5,192 bases of DNA from Chlorobiales bacterium. GTDB taxonomy: Bacteria; Bacteroidota; Chlorobiia; Chlorobiales; Chlorobiaceae. Each line of letters opens with the position of its first letter. Within the stretch, counting starts at the first letter, position 1. Positions 1 to 5,192 of the stretch are shown piece after piece. The stretch spans positions 1-5,192 of the forward strand of contig JAKSDB010000419.1 in NCBI GenBank assembly GCA_022360415.1, written 5' to 3'. The notes below the pieces were generated by a model. It was not told where the DNA came from, did not search any database, and saw only the letters and a list, made by a program, of their open reading frames with translations. Position numbers and translations under genes: made by a program.

Positions 1-198
1 GCCTTTTTTATTGATAACAACGTAAGGGAAACGGGATTTCCTGAGCAGTTGAAGGGCCTTCATCAGATCTTTCCTGCCTGCCGGTTTGACCAGAATATCG
101 GCAACTCCGGTCGCCTTTTTGATGCCGTGTTTTGCCACATCTTCCTGGACAAAAATCTCACCCTTGATCGTTTTCCTCAGCTCCTCAAGTTTCAGCAT
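1..198 (-). CDS. FAD-binding MurB/GlcD-like oxidoreductase, N-terminal fragment
   Basis: This is the first 66 codons of a gene that continues past the left edge; no stop is seen. The translation starts MLKLEELRKT and has a segment VADILVKPAG near residues 32-41, followed by a helix (about 44-55) and a buried strand FPYVVIN (57-63). This order matches the first half of the PCMH-type FAD-binding fold, as in MurB (UDP-N-acetylenolpyruvoylglucosamine reductase) and GlcD-like FAD-linked oxidases, where the strand leads into a glycine-rich FAD loop (GxGSN/GGGT). Here that loop reads N-K-K-G up to the edge, so its first glycine is missing. MurB and a general FAD-linked oxidase cannot be told apart from this fragment. 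The ATG at 198 is preceded by a weak GGGATG-like ribosome site. The gene lies 36 bp beyond the GNAT gene, behind an intrinsic terminator, so it may be transcribed only by read-through or from a promoter inside the GNAT gene. Family-level call only. Confidence 0.5.
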   Translation of the reverse strand, partial: MLKLEELRKTIKGEIFVQEDVAKHGIKKATGVADILVKPAGRKDLMKALQLLRKSRFPYVVINKKG

Positions 199-217
199 AT
201 CACATCCCGCTTTTGAT

Positions 218-246
218 AAAAATCCCGGGCCGGTTTACACCCGGGA
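218..246 (-). terminator. Intrinsic terminator overlapping the GNAT gene stop codon
   Basis: On the minus strand a 7-bp GC-rich stem TCCCGGG / CCCGGGA (246-240 with 229-223) encloses a 10-nt loop and is followed directly by TTTTT (222-218). The GNAT stop codon TAA (237-235) sits inside the loop, and its last sense codons form the first stem arm. This is a textbook rho-independent terminator for the PlsC-GNAT transcript. The next minus-strand gene starts only 20 nt after the U-tract, so it could also act as a partial terminator that lowers expression of the FAD gene. Confidence 0.75.
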
Positions 247-894
247 ACCGGCAGCCGCAAGCTTTCTCTCAAGAATTCCTCTCATGCCTTCGGTCAGCTC
301 ACTGTAAACCCTGCTCCGGTTGTTCCTGATCCTGCGGTACACTTTCACGATATCGAGCGTCAGGATAATACGTGTAGAGCTGCAATTCAGATCGCCGAAC
401 AGGTGCTTGCCGATCACTTCAAACCCAAGAACCCTCGTGTGAAAATTGAGGGGGGAATGGGGCTCTCCCTCAAAAACATCGGTTATAAAATGGGTATAGT
501 CCCTTTCAAGCACCTCTCCGGTAGCCGTTCGCATCAGGCGGAGGGCGATGCGCGGGTTTTTCCTGAACTCGCTCCGGATCATAAAACGGCCGATTTCAAC
601 GTAACGCCCTTCTTCTTTCATTTTTTCGATATTCACTCCCGGAAGCAGCCTGACATCATATTCCCGGGGAAGCTCGAGCGGCGGATCATACATCAGCCGC
701 AGCACACCGGCGGGCCTGCCGTCAACTTTTGCCAGAAACCATGAGTAACGACCGGTTTCCTCAAGGGTCTGGGGAAGCTGCTCCTGCGAGGCACTGATCC
801 ACTTCTTTTCCTTCCTGAATACCTGCTCGACAATGTCAATGGCATCTTTGCGTGCCTCGTCGGACAATACCCTTTCAACGGTTATACAGGACAT
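235..894 (-). CDS. GNAT-fold N-acyltransferase, FeeM/OlsB-like
   Basis: This is a 219-residue cytosolic protein with the layout of the GNAT superfamily. A strand pair WFLAKVDGRPAGVLRL lies at 52-67. The motif A-like segment is EIGRFMIRSEFRKN (100-113), and a motif B-like segment FHTRVLGFEVIG (151-162) matches the common F-x-x-x-x-GF pattern. The E-x-x-RF signature at the core strand is typical of acyl-ACP-using members (autoinducer synthases, FeeM N-acyl-amino-acid synthases, OlsB) more than of small acetyl-CoA enzymes. The C-terminal tail (184-212) is basic and helical and could touch membrane. The inferred role is transfer of a fatty acyl chain from acyl-ACP or acyl-CoA to an amine, perhaps an amino acid. 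Its gene overlaps the upstream PlsC-type gene by 13 bp and has a very strong Shine-Dalgarno at 905-898, supporting the start at 894. The GNAT fold is fairly secure; the acyl-amino-acid substrate is inferred from family resemblance and neighbour. A plain GNAT acetyltransferase remains possible. Confidence 0.65.
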   Translation of the reverse strand: MSCITVERVLSDEARKDAIDIVEQVFRKEKKWISASQEQLPQTLEETGRYSWFLAKVDGRPAGVLRLMYDPPLELPREYDVRLLPGVNIEKMKEEGRYVEIGRFMIRSEFRKNPRIALRLMRTATGEVLERDYTHFITDVFEGEPHSPLNFHTRVLGFEVIGKHLFGDLNCSSTRIILTLDIVKVYRRIRNNRSRVYSELTEGMRGILERKLAAAGSRV

Positions 895-1751
895 ATGACC
901 TCCTTGATGGTATGGTTGTTATTGTTCCTGATCGCCTTTGTTGTAGTACCGGGTTTTTCCATGTGTGCCGAATAGATGTATTCCTTGCCGCACAGCCCTG
1001 CTATGACAGACATAATCCTTGTTGCCGCTTCATGGGCGAGCATATGCCGCTCCCTTTCTGTCGGGACTGACGGAGAGCCGGCGGCTCCTGCCCGACGATA
1101 GGCATTTGAAAGGTTTTTGAAATGCAGCGGTTTGCCGATATTGAGTGTCATCCTTCCCAGGGCACGTACTTTTTTTCTTTTCTTTCCCGATACGCAATTG
1201 ATCCCCACGGGAATGACAGGAGCTTCCGATATCAGAGCGATATGCCCGATACCCGGTTTTGCCCTGAGAAGCCTGTGCGGGTCGCTGTTTCTTTTTCCCT
1301 CAGGAAATATACCGACACGTTTTCCTTCCCTGAGTCTTTCACAGCAGAGAGAAACGGTATCGCGCATTTTTCCTGTTTTCGGCCTTTTTGATTCAATAAA
1401 CCTCAGAGGGGAACGCTTATGGTAGACATAAACAGGATCCATGAGCTTGAACAACTGTTCCAGCAACGGTATCTTTCCAAACATCCAGTCGATAATAAAG
1501 CTTATCTTTTTTCCGCCGCTATGGTAGACAAGACATGCCGGCACCAGCACCGACTCGAGAGCGTTGTTGTGGTTGAACGCAAAAATTACCGGGCCGTTTC
1601 TGTCCTTTATATGCTCAAGACCATTGGCACGAACAAGAAAAAAGGTCGGGATCATGAATAACCTCAACAGCAATGATTCGAGCGGTTTCAGAAACGGAAG
1701 TTTGCCGAACAGGTTCACACGCAAATTGCTCACCTTGAAAAAGGTTTTCAT
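882..1751 (-). CDS. PlsC-type 1-acylglycerol-3-phosphate acyltransferase family protein
   Basis: This 289-residue protein belongs to the PlsC/LPLAT family, which moves acyl groups onto hydroxyls of lysolipids at the inner membrane face. A hydrophobic membrane-contacting segment lies at about 27-42. Motif I is FNHNNALES (59-67), motif II is near PVYVYHKRSP (106-115), motif III is the substrate-binding FPEGKRN (149-155), and motif IV is APVIPVGIN (177-185). The catalytic motif is H61-x4-E66, where the family normally has H-x4-D; the histidine and FPEG block are intact, so activity is plausible. The last 40 residues are low in family similarity and end with an Asn-rich patch (276-279). The start at 1751 has only a weak AAAGAG site and overlaps the stop of a possible 9-codon leader ORF. 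The gene overlaps the GNAT gene downstream; by analogy with OlsA or GlsA it may O-acylate the product of that enzyme. A housekeeping phosphatidic-acid role is the alternative. Confidence 0.85.
   Translation of the reverse strand: MKTFFKVSNLRVNLFGKLPFLKPLESLLLRLFMIPTFFLVRANGLEHIKDRNGPVIFAFNHNNALESVLVPACLVYHSGGKKISFIIDWMFGKIPLLEQLFKLMDPVYVYHKRSPLRFIESKRPKTGKMRDTVSLCCERLREGKRVGIFPEGKRNSDPHRLLRAKPGIGHIALISEAPVIPVGINCVSGKKRKKVRALGRMTLNIGKPLHFKNLSNAYRRAGAAGSPSVPTERERHMLAHEAATRIMSVIAGLCGKEYIYSAHMEKPGTTTKAIRNNNNHTIKEVICPV
898..905 (-). promoter_or_regulatory. Strong Shine-Dalgarno inside the PlsC-type gene
   Basis: The minus strand reads AAGGAGGT, a full match to the anti-Shine-Dalgarno core, ending 3 nt before the ATG at 894. 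It is formed by the last Lys-Glu-Val codons of the PlsC-type gene. This fixes the GNAT start and indicates translational coupling of the two genes. Confidence 0.8.
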
Positions 1752-1881
1752 GAAGGCTCTTTTTTTATTCCGTTCATAAAGAGATACTCAAAAGAATGTT
1801 GTTGAATGGTTACGGTTTGGTAAAGATTCTGTAAACTCGTGGTTCAGATATCCTCATTGCCACATCTCTCCAATAAAAAAC
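1752..1881. other. Divergent intergenic region between acyltransferase operon and permease
   Basis: This 130-bp spacer must hold the promoters for both directions, but no convincing -35/-10 pair can be assigned on either strand. On the minus strand a 9-codon ORF (1777-1748, MNGIKKEPS) ends in a TGA that overlaps the PlsC-type ATG as ATGA. On the plus strand no Shine-Dalgarno precedes the permease ATG, and no in-frame ATG, GTG or TTG occurs upstream from base 1792 on. A short inverted repeat TTAC-N6-GTAA lies at 1810-1823; it is too short to call an operator. Confidence 0.5.
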
Positions 1882-3339
1882 ATGGACTGGCTCCAGAATG
1901 GCATTATTATTACAATCGGTTTTCTGCTCTCACAGATACTGATTGCGGCAAAAGCACATACCAGGCTTATCACCTATTATCTCAGCCATTCCAGAACGAC
2001 CACAGGAGGGCTCCTGACGGCTACGCTGCTTCTCTCCTACAGCCTGTCAATCTTCTTCTCCAACACCGTTGTGGTCCTTGCCATGCTCCCCGTGGTGCGA
2101 AAACTGATGGCTGTTTTCGAAAAAGTCGAAAACCGCAAGAGACTTGCCGCCCTCTTCTACTGTGCGCTGATTTTCGGGGCAAATACAGGCGGCATGGCTT
2201 CCCTGACGGGCAGCCCGCTGAATGTGGCCGCAGCCGGTTTTGCGGCAGAGCAGTCTTTGCCGGGAACCGAACATGTTACTTTTTTTTCATGGCTTCTTGT
2301 CGGTGTTCCTGCTTCGCTCACGCTCATTCTTGCCGGAAGATGGCTCCTTCTGGCAAACACCCCTGCAAACATCGAACCTTCGGTTCCGACCTCACGGCAG
2401 AGTGCCCCGCCCCTCCTTCCCGGAAGACCTCTTGTTTTTTTTGTAAGCAATGTTGTTCTTACTCTCGTTCTCAGCGCCCTGCAGTTTCTTTTCAAACCTT
2501 CCCCCCTGTTAGCCGGCCTGAATATCATCGACCTTTCTTTTATCCTCTATCTCGCAGTCTTTCTTTATTTCTCGTTTATCTTTCCGCGCAAAGCGGCTAC
2601 CGCAAGAAACGCCTTCAAAAACCTCGTCTTTCTCCTGCTGTTTCTCGCCGCCTTTCCTGTGATTTTTCTCAGCAAAACGCTTGAGCAGCTCGAAACAAGG
2701 CTTGGCATGCCGTCCGGCAAAGCCTGGAGAGCACTCGACCGTGCCCTGCTTAGCATGATCAACTTTTTCTGGAAACGTTTTTCCGGAGAATCCTTCTCCT
2801 CTCTTTCCATACACAACTTCAACTCCGTACTGTCGATCAACAGGATCATGCTCGAAATCCCCTGGTTCGGATTTCTCCTCATGATTATCACCGTGCTTCT
2901 GCTGCTGTTAATCATTTCTATCGGTGACAATCCTGCAACAACCGAAATCGACGGATGGCTTTTTACCCGTCTGGGTATTTTCGGGGACAAGGTAACCTCC
3001 TATGCCGACAATCTTCCCCTGCTTTTCGGGAGCACCGCCCTCTCCACCATATTTGCAACTGAACTTTTTAACAACACAACCGTTCTCTCTGTGCTCGCCG
3101 CAGTTATTGTCACCTTGCAGCCTGTTTTTCCCAATGAACAGCTTCTCCTGCTCCTCCTCGTAACCGTTGCCGCTTCAGGAGCATACATGAGCCCCGTCGC
3201 AACGCCTGTCAACGCTCTCGCCTTCGGAGGGCTTGAAAAAATCTCCATAAGAACACTGCTGCGGCTCGGCTTTTTTATGAACCTGATTGCCGCCTCGCTC
3301 ATAACAGCCTTCTTTCTTTTGCTTTCACATGTTTTTTGA
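1882..3339 (+). CDS. SLC13/DASS-like (ion transporter superfamily) membrane permease
   Basis: This 485-residue, strongly hydrophobic protein has about ten or eleven membrane segments. It shows the two-fold repeat of the divalent anion:sodium symporter family. The first repeat has FFSNTVVVLAMLP (58-70) with the SNT motif at 60-62, then GANTGG (99-104) and TGSPLN (109-114). The second has FATELFNNTTV (391-401), where the SNT equivalent is NNT (397-399), then AYMSPVATPVNALAFGG (434-450). These hairpin tips bind Na+ and carboxylate, sulfate or related anions in known family members. The first SNT is only 60 residues from the start, where characterised members have more helices before it, so the N-terminal scaffold is short. 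A hydrophilic stretch of about 60 residues (266-325) interrupts the middle. The ATG at 1882 is the only plausible start in frame but lacks a ribosome site. Substrate unknown; an ArsB/NhaD-type relative is the alternative. Confidence 0.8.
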   Translation: MDWLQNGIIITIGFLLSQILIAAKAHTRLITYYLSHSRTTTGGLLTATLLLSYSLSIFFSNTVVVLAMLPVVRKLMAVFEKVENRKRLAALFYCALIFGANTGGMASLTGSPLNVAAAGFAAEQSLPGTEHVTFFSWLLVGVPASLTLILAGRWLLLANTPANIEPSVPTSRQSAPPLLPGRPLVFFVSNVVLTLVLSALQFLFKPSPLLAGLNIIDLSFILYLAVFLYFSFIFPRKAATARNAFKNLVFLLLFLAAFPVIFLSKTLEQLETRLGMPSGKAWRALDRALLSMINFFWKRFSGESFSSLSIHNFNSVLSINRIMLEIPWFGFLLMIITVLLLLLIISIGDNPATTEIDGWLFTRLGIFGDKVTSYADNLPLLFGSTALSTIFATELFNNTTVLSVLAAVIVTLQPVFPNEQLLLLLLVTVAASGAYMSPVATPVNALAFGGLEKISIRTLLRLGFFMNLIAASLITAFFLLLSHVF

Positions 3340-3430
3340 CGGTTTATTTTGTTACCTTGCTCCACATCAGCTACACCGGTATTGAAATAATCCGTACCAT
3401 TTGTTCTGCCTGGCGAAACAGAAAAAAGCA

Positions 3431-4099
3431 ATGAAATTCAAGGCAGTTATTTTCGATCTCGACGGCACGCTGCTCGATTCACTTACAGACCTTGCAAACA
3501 CCCTGAACTGCGTGTTCGAAAAGAACGGGCTCCCTCTTCACAGCCACGAAAAAATCCGTTATCTCATCGGTTACGGCATGAGCGAACTGGTCAGAAGAGC
3601 ACTGCCTGCAGAGTTCCGGAACATGCGCGATCTTTTTGAAAGGCTCAAGCAGGAGATGCAGGAACACTATGCGGTATCATGGAAGGACAACACACGGCCT
3701 TACCCCGGTATTGACGAACTTCTTGACTGGCTTCAGGCAAGCCCGATAAAAACGGGTGTTCTTTCGAACAAACCCGACAGGTTTACAAAGCTCTGTGTTG
3801 AAACATTATTACAAGACTGGAAGTTTGACTGCGTTATGGGACATCGCGACGGATTGAGCCACAAACCAGACCCAGAGGGCGCCCTGCTCATGGCAGAAGA
3901 GATGGGTGTTGACCCGTCCGGAATCCTTTATGCAGGTGATACAGAAGTGGATATGCTGACAGCCCGGGCCGCGGGCATGTACCCGCTTGGGGTGCTCTGG
4001 GGGTTCAGGGCAAAAAAGGAGCTCCTGGAAAGCGGGGCAAAAAAACTTGTGGAAACACCCCAGGAGATAATAGCATGGCTATCGCAAAACAAGCCATAG
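3431..4099 (+). CDS. gph: HAD-superfamily phosphatase, phosphoglycolate phosphatase-like
   Basis: This 222-residue soluble enzyme carries all four HAD motifs: I, FDLDGTLLDS (8-17) with nucleophile D9 and acid/base D11; II, VLSNKPD (110-116) with S112; III, K145 in SHKPDP; IV, AGDTEVDM (168-175) with D170 and D174. A helical cap sits between motifs I and II (about 17-90), as in the Gph/PGMB-type subclass I enzymes. Length and the cap agree with phosphoglycolate phosphatase, which removes 2-phosphoglycolate made by RuBisCO oxygenation or DNA repair; other small phosphate esters, pyrophosphate or beta-phosphoglucomutase-like roles cannot be excluded. The ATG at 3431 is preferred because the HAD core begins seven residues later; a TTG at 3401 would add ten residues of no evident function. 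The ribosome site is weak. It lies 91 bp after the permease, with no terminator visible between, so co-transcription is possible but no shared function is evident. Confidence 0.85.
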   Translation: MKFKAVIFDLDGTLLDSLTDLANTLNCVFEKNGLPLHSHEKIRYLIGYGMSELVRRALPAEFRNMRDLFERLKQEMQEHYAVSWKDNTRPYPGIDELLDWLQASPIKTGVLSNKPDRFTKLCVETLLQDWKFDCVMGHRDGLSHKPDPEGALLMAEEMGVDPSGILYAGDTEVDMLTARAAGMYPLGVLWGFRAKKELLESGAKKLVETPQEIIAWLSQNKP

Positions 4100-4113
4100 A
4101 AAGACACATTAAA

Positions 4114-4158
4114 TATATAGGTCCTATAGGTCCCATAAGTCCTATAGGATCCTATATA
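4114..4158. repeat. TATAGGTCC tandem repeats forming a long hairpin
   Basis: Four units follow each other: TATAGGTCC (4116-4124), TATAGGTCC (4125-4133), CATAAGTCC (4134-4142) and TATAGGATCC (4143-4152, one base longer). Because each unit is partly palindromic, 4114-4130 pairs with 4141-4158 in a 17-bp stem with one bulged T (4150) and a 10-nt loop. TATAGGATCCTATA at 4143-4156 is itself a perfect 14-bp palindrome, and an inverted partial copy GACCTATA follows at 4174-4181. The array lies between the ends of two convergent genes. No run of T follows on the plus strand; on the minus strand TTTAAT follows, so a weak terminator role is possible but unproven. Confidence 0.85.
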
Positions 4159-4197
4159 CTCAAGATCTTATACGACCTATACATTCAATACGCAGAG

Positions 4198-4220
4198 AGT
4201 TGCAACTTTCTCAATAGTTG
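4198..4220. repeat. Short alternating inverted repeat beside the PAP2 stop codon
   Basis: A perfect 10-bp palindrome AGTTGCAACT (4198-4207) is followed by another AGTTG (4216-4220), giving two competing 5-bp stems just beyond the stop of the PAP2 gene. There is no T-run after the hairpin in the minus direction, so this is not a clear terminator. Confidence 0.35.
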
Positions 4221-4225
4221 AAAAA

Positions 4226-5071
4226 CTAAAAGCTCTTCGAAAAACGCAGCAGTTCCACCGGTCGCTCATTCAAGGCTTCCAGCCCTCCTTTTTTCCTTTC
4301 CGCCTCTTCTTCGTTTATCATGTCGCCGATCGCAAGTCCTACCGCCGTTCCTATTGCCGCTCCGACAATGGTATCGGATAACCAGTGTTTATCATCGTAG
4401 ATTCTGTCAAGGACGGTAACACCTGAAAGCGCATAAAGACCCGCTGTCGCCCAGGGATTGTCGATCCTTCGGCTCAACGCGGATGATATTGCAAAAGAAG
4501 CAGTCGCATGACCGGATGGAAAAGACCACCGGCTGTTTTCAGTTTCAAACCAGCTGAATTGTCTGTTACCTTCAAAACGGTATGGTCTCGACCGGCCGGA
4601 AACCGCCTTGATGACACCCGTTATAAGCAGTGAAAAGGTATGCGCTTCAAGTACGGCTCTGCCGGTATAGCGAATCCAGTCGTCACCGCTGACAATTCCG
4701 GTCACGTAAAGAGCGGATCCCAGATAGTAACCTGTCGACAGTTTTCCGTAGAAATCTCCGACGGAAACCAGATCATCGGTAAAAACAGAGCGGTTGTCGA
4801 GCATGTACTCCCTGACCGGTTCGTCAGCCCATAACGCGGCGGCGGCGGCAGAACCCGCAACGGCACCCAATGTAATCCAGTCGCTTGCGTCAAAACGGGC
4901 AGGGGCAGAAAAAATATCCCTGAAATCACGAGCGAAATGTTCCGCATCGTCTTGCAGGATATCGCCGGTCGAACGGCTGCCGGCCTGAGCTGCGGATGTT
5001 CCGCCGGGCAACGGAAAAAGGAGAAAAACGATTACTATACTATAGCTGAAAAGGATTCCTGTACTTTTCAT
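4226..5071 (-). CDS. PAP2-family phosphatase with signal peptide
   Basis: This 281-residue protein belongs to the PAP2 (type 2 phosphatidic acid phosphatase/acid phosphatase) family. It carries the three-part active site: K155-x6-R162-P163 (KAVSGRSRP), P185-S-G-H188 (PSGHATASF) and R223-x5-H229-x3-D233 in DRIYDDKHWLSD, where the usual Ser before the Arg is Asp222. The N-terminus has a hydrophobic core (6-21) and an AQA|G cleavage site (28-31), typical of a Sec signal peptide. Further hydrophobic stretches at about 67-81, 112-127, 143-154, 206-221 and 234-250 suggest a membrane-embedded protein with a periplasm-facing active site. A glycine-rich helix (237-249) follows the last motif. Likely substrates are lipid phosphates such as phosphatidate, undecaprenyl diphosphate or lipid A phosphates; the sequence does not decide. 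The ATG at 5071 gives a proper signal peptide but lacks a good ribosome site. It is monocistronic and convergent with the HAD gene. Confidence 0.87.
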   Translation of the reverse strand: MKSTGILFSYSIVIVFLLFPLPGGTSAAQAGSRSTGDILQDDAEHFARDFRDIFSAPARFDASDWITLGAVAGSAAAAALWADEPVREYMLDNRSVFTDDLVSVGDFYGKLSTGYYLGSALYVTGIVSGDDWIRYTGRAVLEAHTFSLLITGVIKAVSGRSRPYRFEGNRQFSWFETENSRWSFPSGHATASFAISSALSRRIDNPWATAGLYALSGVTVLDRIYDDKHWLSDTIVGAAIGTAVGLAIGDMINEEEAERKKGGLEALNERPVELLRFSKSF

Positions 5072-5098
5072 AACACTTGTTTCAGACCTGCTTACAGG

Positions 5099-5126
5099 AA
5101 AATCCCTTTGCTATTGTGCAAAAGGA
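5099..5126 (-). terminator. Terminator-like hairpin in the PAP2 leader
   Basis: On the minus strand TCCTTTTGC (5126-5118) pairs with GCAAAGGGA (5111-5103) in a 9-bp stem with one G-U pair and a 6-nt loop, followed by TTTT (5102-5099). It lies 28 bp before the PAP2 start. It could attenuate PAP2 expression, or terminate a minus-strand gene from beyond the right edge; a frame open from the edge ends at a TGA at 5153-5155. The U-tract is short. Confidence 0.4.
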
Positions 5127-5136
5127 GTCCCTAAAT

Positions 5137-5145
5137 TGGTATAAT
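5137..5145 (+). promoter_or_regulatory. Candidate extended -10 promoter pointing right
   Basis: TGGTATAAT is a perfect TGnTATAAT extended -10 element on the plus strand. No good -35 is present, which extended -10 promoters can lack. It would serve a gene to the right; an ATG at 5177 opens a frame (MTVSN...) that leaves the window after five codons, without a clear ribosome site. Too little is present to annotate that gene. Confidence 0.35.
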
Positions 5146-5167
5146 ATACTATTCAGAGCACCTTCAA
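5138..5167 (-). promoter_or_regulatory. Candidate sigma70-type promoter for the PAP2 gene
   Basis: On the minus strand TTGAAG (5167-5162) is followed, 17-18 bp later, by TTATAC/TATACC (5144-5138). Transcription would begin near 5131 and give a leader of about 60 nt containing the hairpin at 5126-5103. The -10 region overlaps that of the rightward candidate. Based on pattern match to the E. coli consensus only. Confidence 0.3.
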
Positions 5168-5192
5168 TATAGCGCAATGACTGTCAGCAACA

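Noticed and set aside
403..744. Plus-strand open frame of 113 codons antisense to the GNAT gene
   Set aside because: No domain or ribosome site is evident, and the opposite strand carries a GNAT fold with a strong Shine-Dalgarno.
1810..1823. TTAC-N6-GTAA as a transcription factor operator
   Set aside because: Four-base arms are expected often by chance and no regulator gene lies nearby.
1839..2684. A 281-codon open frame on the plus strand overlapping the permease in another frame
   Set aside because: Its translation is rich in Cys, Arg, Ser and Pro with no recognisable domain, while the overlapping frame encodes clear transporter motifs. It is a shadow of that gene's composition.
2157..2990. 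Several minus-strand open frames antisense to the permease
   Set aside because: Translations are low-complexity and basic, overlap each other, and oppose a well-supported membrane protein gene.
3401..3430. TTG start adding ten residues to the HAD phosphatase
   Set aside because: The ATG at 3431 places the DxDGT motif at the usual distance from the N-terminus, and the extra residues resemble nothing in the family.
3340..3430. Possible promoter (TTGACG followed by TACCTT) between permease and HAD gene
   Set aside because: The spacing of about 11 bp is far too short for a sigma70 promoter, and no alternative -10 at the right distance was found.
4114..4158. CRISPR array
   Set aside because: Units are 9 bp and directly abutting, with no unique spacers, so this is a simple tandem repeat.

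Overview
This is a bacterial chromosomal window with roughly even base composition and tightly packed genes. The likely source is a Gram-negative bacterium. The PAP2 protein carries a cleavable Sec signal peptide, and the style of the proteins plus a TATAGGTCC-type tandem repeat remind me of green sulfur bacteria (Chlorobi). That placement is an impression from memory, held at about 50%, and was not tested by any search.

Layout. On the minus strand, bases 1-1751 hold three genes read right to left: a PlsC-type glycerolipid acyltransferase (882-1751), a GNAT-fold acyltransferase of the FeeM/OlsB kind (235-894), and the first 66 codons of a FAD-binding MurB/GlcD-like protein (1-198) that runs off the left edge. 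The first two overlap by 13 bp, and the second gene's strong Shine-Dalgarno sequence lies inside the first gene, so they are very probably co-translated. An intrinsic terminator folds over the GNAT stop codon and separates it from the FAD gene. A 130-bp divergent spacer leads to two plus-strand genes: a SLC13/DASS-like membrane permease (1882-3339) and a HAD-family phosphoglycolate-phosphatase-like enzyme (3431-4099). The HAD gene converges on a minus-strand, secreted or membrane-bound PAP2 phosphatase (4226-5071). The convergent gap holds an array of 9-bp repeats that folds into a long hairpin. The right edge (5072-5192) carries candidate overlapping divergent promoters and a terminator-like hairpin in the PAP2 leader.

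How the genes may work together. The clearest functional unit is the PlsC-GNAT pair. One GNAT N-acyltransferase next to one PlsC-type O-acyltransferase is the architecture of two-step aminolipid synthesis (OlsB/OlsA for ornithine lipids, GlsB/GlsA for glycine lipids). The window therefore plausibly encodes an acyl-amino-acid or aminolipid pathway. The amino-acid substrate cannot be read from the sequence, and the PlsC partner has a Glu where the family normally has the Asp of its HX4D catalytic motif. The permease, HAD phosphatase and PAP2 phosphatase look like independent genes. No mobile element, tRNA, rRNA or CRISPR array was seen.
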